The notes below the pieces were generated by a model that made no database searches, was not told the origin of the DNA, and saw only the letters and a list, made by a program, of their open reading frames with translations. Positions 4,344 through 5,721 of a DNA stretch of 5,721 nt are shown piece after piece; position 1 is the first letter of the stretch, and every line of letters starts with the position of its first letter. The stretch is taken from the NCBI GenBank assembly GCA_013694645.1, contig JACDBZ010000220.1, positions 1-5,721 on the forward strand, in the 5' to 3' direction. The translations under genes and the position numbers were made by a program. The DNA is from Chloroflexota bacterium. Lineage in GTDB: Bacteria > Chloroflexota > Limnocylindria > QHBO01.

Positions 4344-5721
4344 CCCTGAGCGGCGGATATGGCTGGACGATCGCCATCCCGCAGCTGGAAACGACGCGAC
4401 AGTGACCCGATCTCGCGCCGGAGAACATCGCTCCACGGCTGCCTGATCGTTCCGACGACCGGGTAGCGGCCGACGAACACGGCGAGGGCAAGCGCTCCCT
4501 TCGCGGGAAACTGGCCTGGCTCGAACTCAAACGCGTAGTGATGCTCCCCGCTTGCCGCGCGTCGTGACGATCGAATCCGAGCCCAGAGCGACGTGGTGCC
4601 CTCCGGCAGATCAAAGCTGAGCAGATGCGTCTCGCGTTCGACGAGCGGCTCGAGGGTCGCAACCAGCGCCCCACCCACCGATACGTCCTGGATCGCCGTG
4701 ATGTCGCCGTCGACGGCACCGGTGATATCGACGGCAAAGCGCACCGCGCTGCGACGCTCCGCGGCAAAGCGCAGCGAGCGTACACGACGCATGGCTGTCC
4801 ACACCAGGCCGGCGTTGACCATGAGCCAGAAGAAGGCTCCCGCTGCAGCCCACTCCGACGCGTACGCGACCGGACGGAAGCTGAGCAGGTGGAGCACGTA
4901 GGCAGCGGCCCCGATGACAGAAGCTCCGAGCGCCGCGCGCAGGAGGAACGGTGCACCGACCCGGCCCCGGTTCGCGGCGATGCGGCCCTTCGGAGTCACC
5001 TGGAAGCGCGGCGTGCGCGAGGTGAACAGGGTCAGCGTGGCGCGGAAGTTCGGTGACATTCTCACGAGATCGAAGATGACCGAGACGATCGGCCGATAGG
5101 CGCCGCGCCCGAGGAGATAGAGCGCCGCCTGCTGCAGCCCGTAGGTGACCCCGAAGGCGATCGCGAACGTGGCGCCATCCGCAATGATCGGGATCTGTCC
5201 GGAGACGAGCACCAGTGGCGGCAGCGCGAGAAATCCGAGCGTGCGCCACGAGTCGAACCAGCCGAGCAGAGTGGACGCGTACCCGAGGCGCTGGCCGAGC
5301 GTCAGACCCCGGACGAAGAGCGGGTTCTCGAGGCGGAGCACCTGCATGGCTCCAGTGCCCCATCGGTTGCGCTGGAGCTGGTACTGGGCGGCATCATCGG
5401 CCGCGAGTCCGCGCGCCAGGACCTCGTTGTGGTACACGGTCCGCCAGCCCGCACGGTGGAAGCGGATGGTGGTGTGGATATCCTCCGTAATGGTCTCTGT
5501 GGCCGCCCCGCCGATCGAGCGGAGCGCCTCGGTCCGCACGAGCGCGTTGGTGCCGCACCAGAAGGCGGCACTCCAACGGTTCTTGCCGGGCTGGAGAAGG
5601 CGATAGAAGAGCGTCTGCTCGTGGAAGGGCTCGCCGTAGGCGACGCCGCTCCCGTGCTCGAAGCTGGTGACATTGTAGAAATCCTGGGGAGTCTGGACGA
5701 GTGCCAGCTTCGGATCTGCGA
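4340..5721 (-). CDS. Cellulose synthase-like glycosyltransferase (GT2, BcsA type) with C-terminal PilZ domain, 5' end outside the window
   Basis: The frame is open to the right edge, giving the last 459 residues. It resembles BcsA, the inner-membrane processive enzyme that makes beta-1,4-glucan from UDP-glucose and extrudes it. Visible in order: QTPQDFYN (9-16), WCGTNAL (54-60), catalytic-base motif TED (78-80), product-binding QRNRW (116-120, the QxxRW motif), several membrane helices (about 145-205 and 257-310), and gating-loop signature FQVTPK (239-244). The PilZ domain follows, with both c-di-GMP contacts intact: RxxxR at 323-327 and DxSxxG at 345-350. Activity is therefore expected to need c-di-GMP. 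The substrate-binding DxD and the N-terminal helices lie beyond the window. The GTG at 5539 is internal, because TPQDFYN and WCGTNAL lie upstream of it in frame. The exact polymer (cellulose or another beta-glucan) cannot be fixed, so no gene symbol is given. No bcsB-like gene is visible in the window. Confidence 0.95.
   Translation of the reverse strand, partial: ADPKLALVQTPQDFYNVTSFEHGSGVAYGEPFHEQTLFYRLLQPGKNRWSAAFWCGTNALVRTEALRSIGGAATETITEDIHTTIRFHRAGWRTVYHNEVLARGLAADDAAQYQLQRNRWGTGAMQVLRLENPLFVRGLTLGQRLGYASTLLGWFDSWRTLGFLALPPLVLVSGQIPIIADGATFAIAFGVTYGLQQAALYLLGRGAYRPIVSVIFDLVRMSPNFRATLTLFTSRTPRFQVTPKGRIAANRGRVGAPFLLRAALGASVIGAAAYVLHLLSFRPVAYASEWAAAGAFFWLMVNAGLVWTAMRRVRSLRFAAERRSAVRFAVDITGAVDGDITAIQDVSVGGALVATLEPLVERETHLLSFDLPEGTTSLWARIRSSRRAASGEHHYAFEFEPGQFPAKGALALAVFVGRYPVVGTIRQPWSDVLRREIGSLSRRFQLRDGDRPAISAAQG

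Noticed and set aside
5302..5673. Overlapping open frames opposite and within the glycosyltransferase region
   Set aside because: They are Arg/Ser/Pro-rich shadow frames of the BcsA-like gene, whose motifs are unambiguous in one frame.
1..5721. Search for insertion sequences, CRISPR arrays, tRNAs and tandem repeats
   Set aside because: No transposase-like frame, terminal inverted repeats, repeated spacer pattern, tRNA-like cloverleaf or tandem repeat was seen by reading the sequence.

Overview
The window is GC-rich throughout and densely coding on both strands. It looks like a chromosomal segment of a high-GC bacterium. The style of the phenylacetate genes, GTG and TTG starts and a c-di-GMP-controlled glucan synthase would fit Chloroflexota or Actinomycetota, but nothing here fixes the phylum.

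Left part (1-1729, minus strand): a phenylacetyl-CoA epoxidase (paa) operon, read right to left. It opens with two small genes (66 and 80 aa) that are not standard paa genes. paaA follows, encoding the diiron catalytic subunit. After a 245-bp spacer comes the first 18 codons of what looks like paaB, cut by the window edge. The small genes are joined to each other, and possibly to paaA, by GTGA stop/start overlaps. Only the first has a strong Shine-Dalgarno sequence, so the set appears to be one translationally coupled unit.

Middle (about 1772-3110): a remnant of a diacylglycerol/sphingosine-kinase-like gene (minus strand) keeps its N-terminal ATP-binding motifs but loses all family resemblance after about 80 residues. 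Divergent from it is an intact, membrane-anchored SGNH/GDSL hydrolase (plus strand). A small inverted repeat lies between the two. A perfect 8-bp stem-loop directly follows the hydrolase stop codon.

Right part (3111-5721): a secreted protein of 410 aa (plus strand) has a caspase/CHAT-like His...Cys pattern and no function I can name. It converges on a BcsA-like family 2 glycosyltransferase with a C-terminal PilZ domain (minus strand; its N-terminus lies outside the window). The two genes end on the same CTAG palindrome.

The operons are functionally mixed: aromatic catabolism, envelope lipid/ester chemistry, secretion and exopolysaccharide synthesis. I see no mobile element, CRISPR array, tRNA or rRNA. 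The items most worth following up are the two small genes ahead of paaA and the secreted His/Cys protein.
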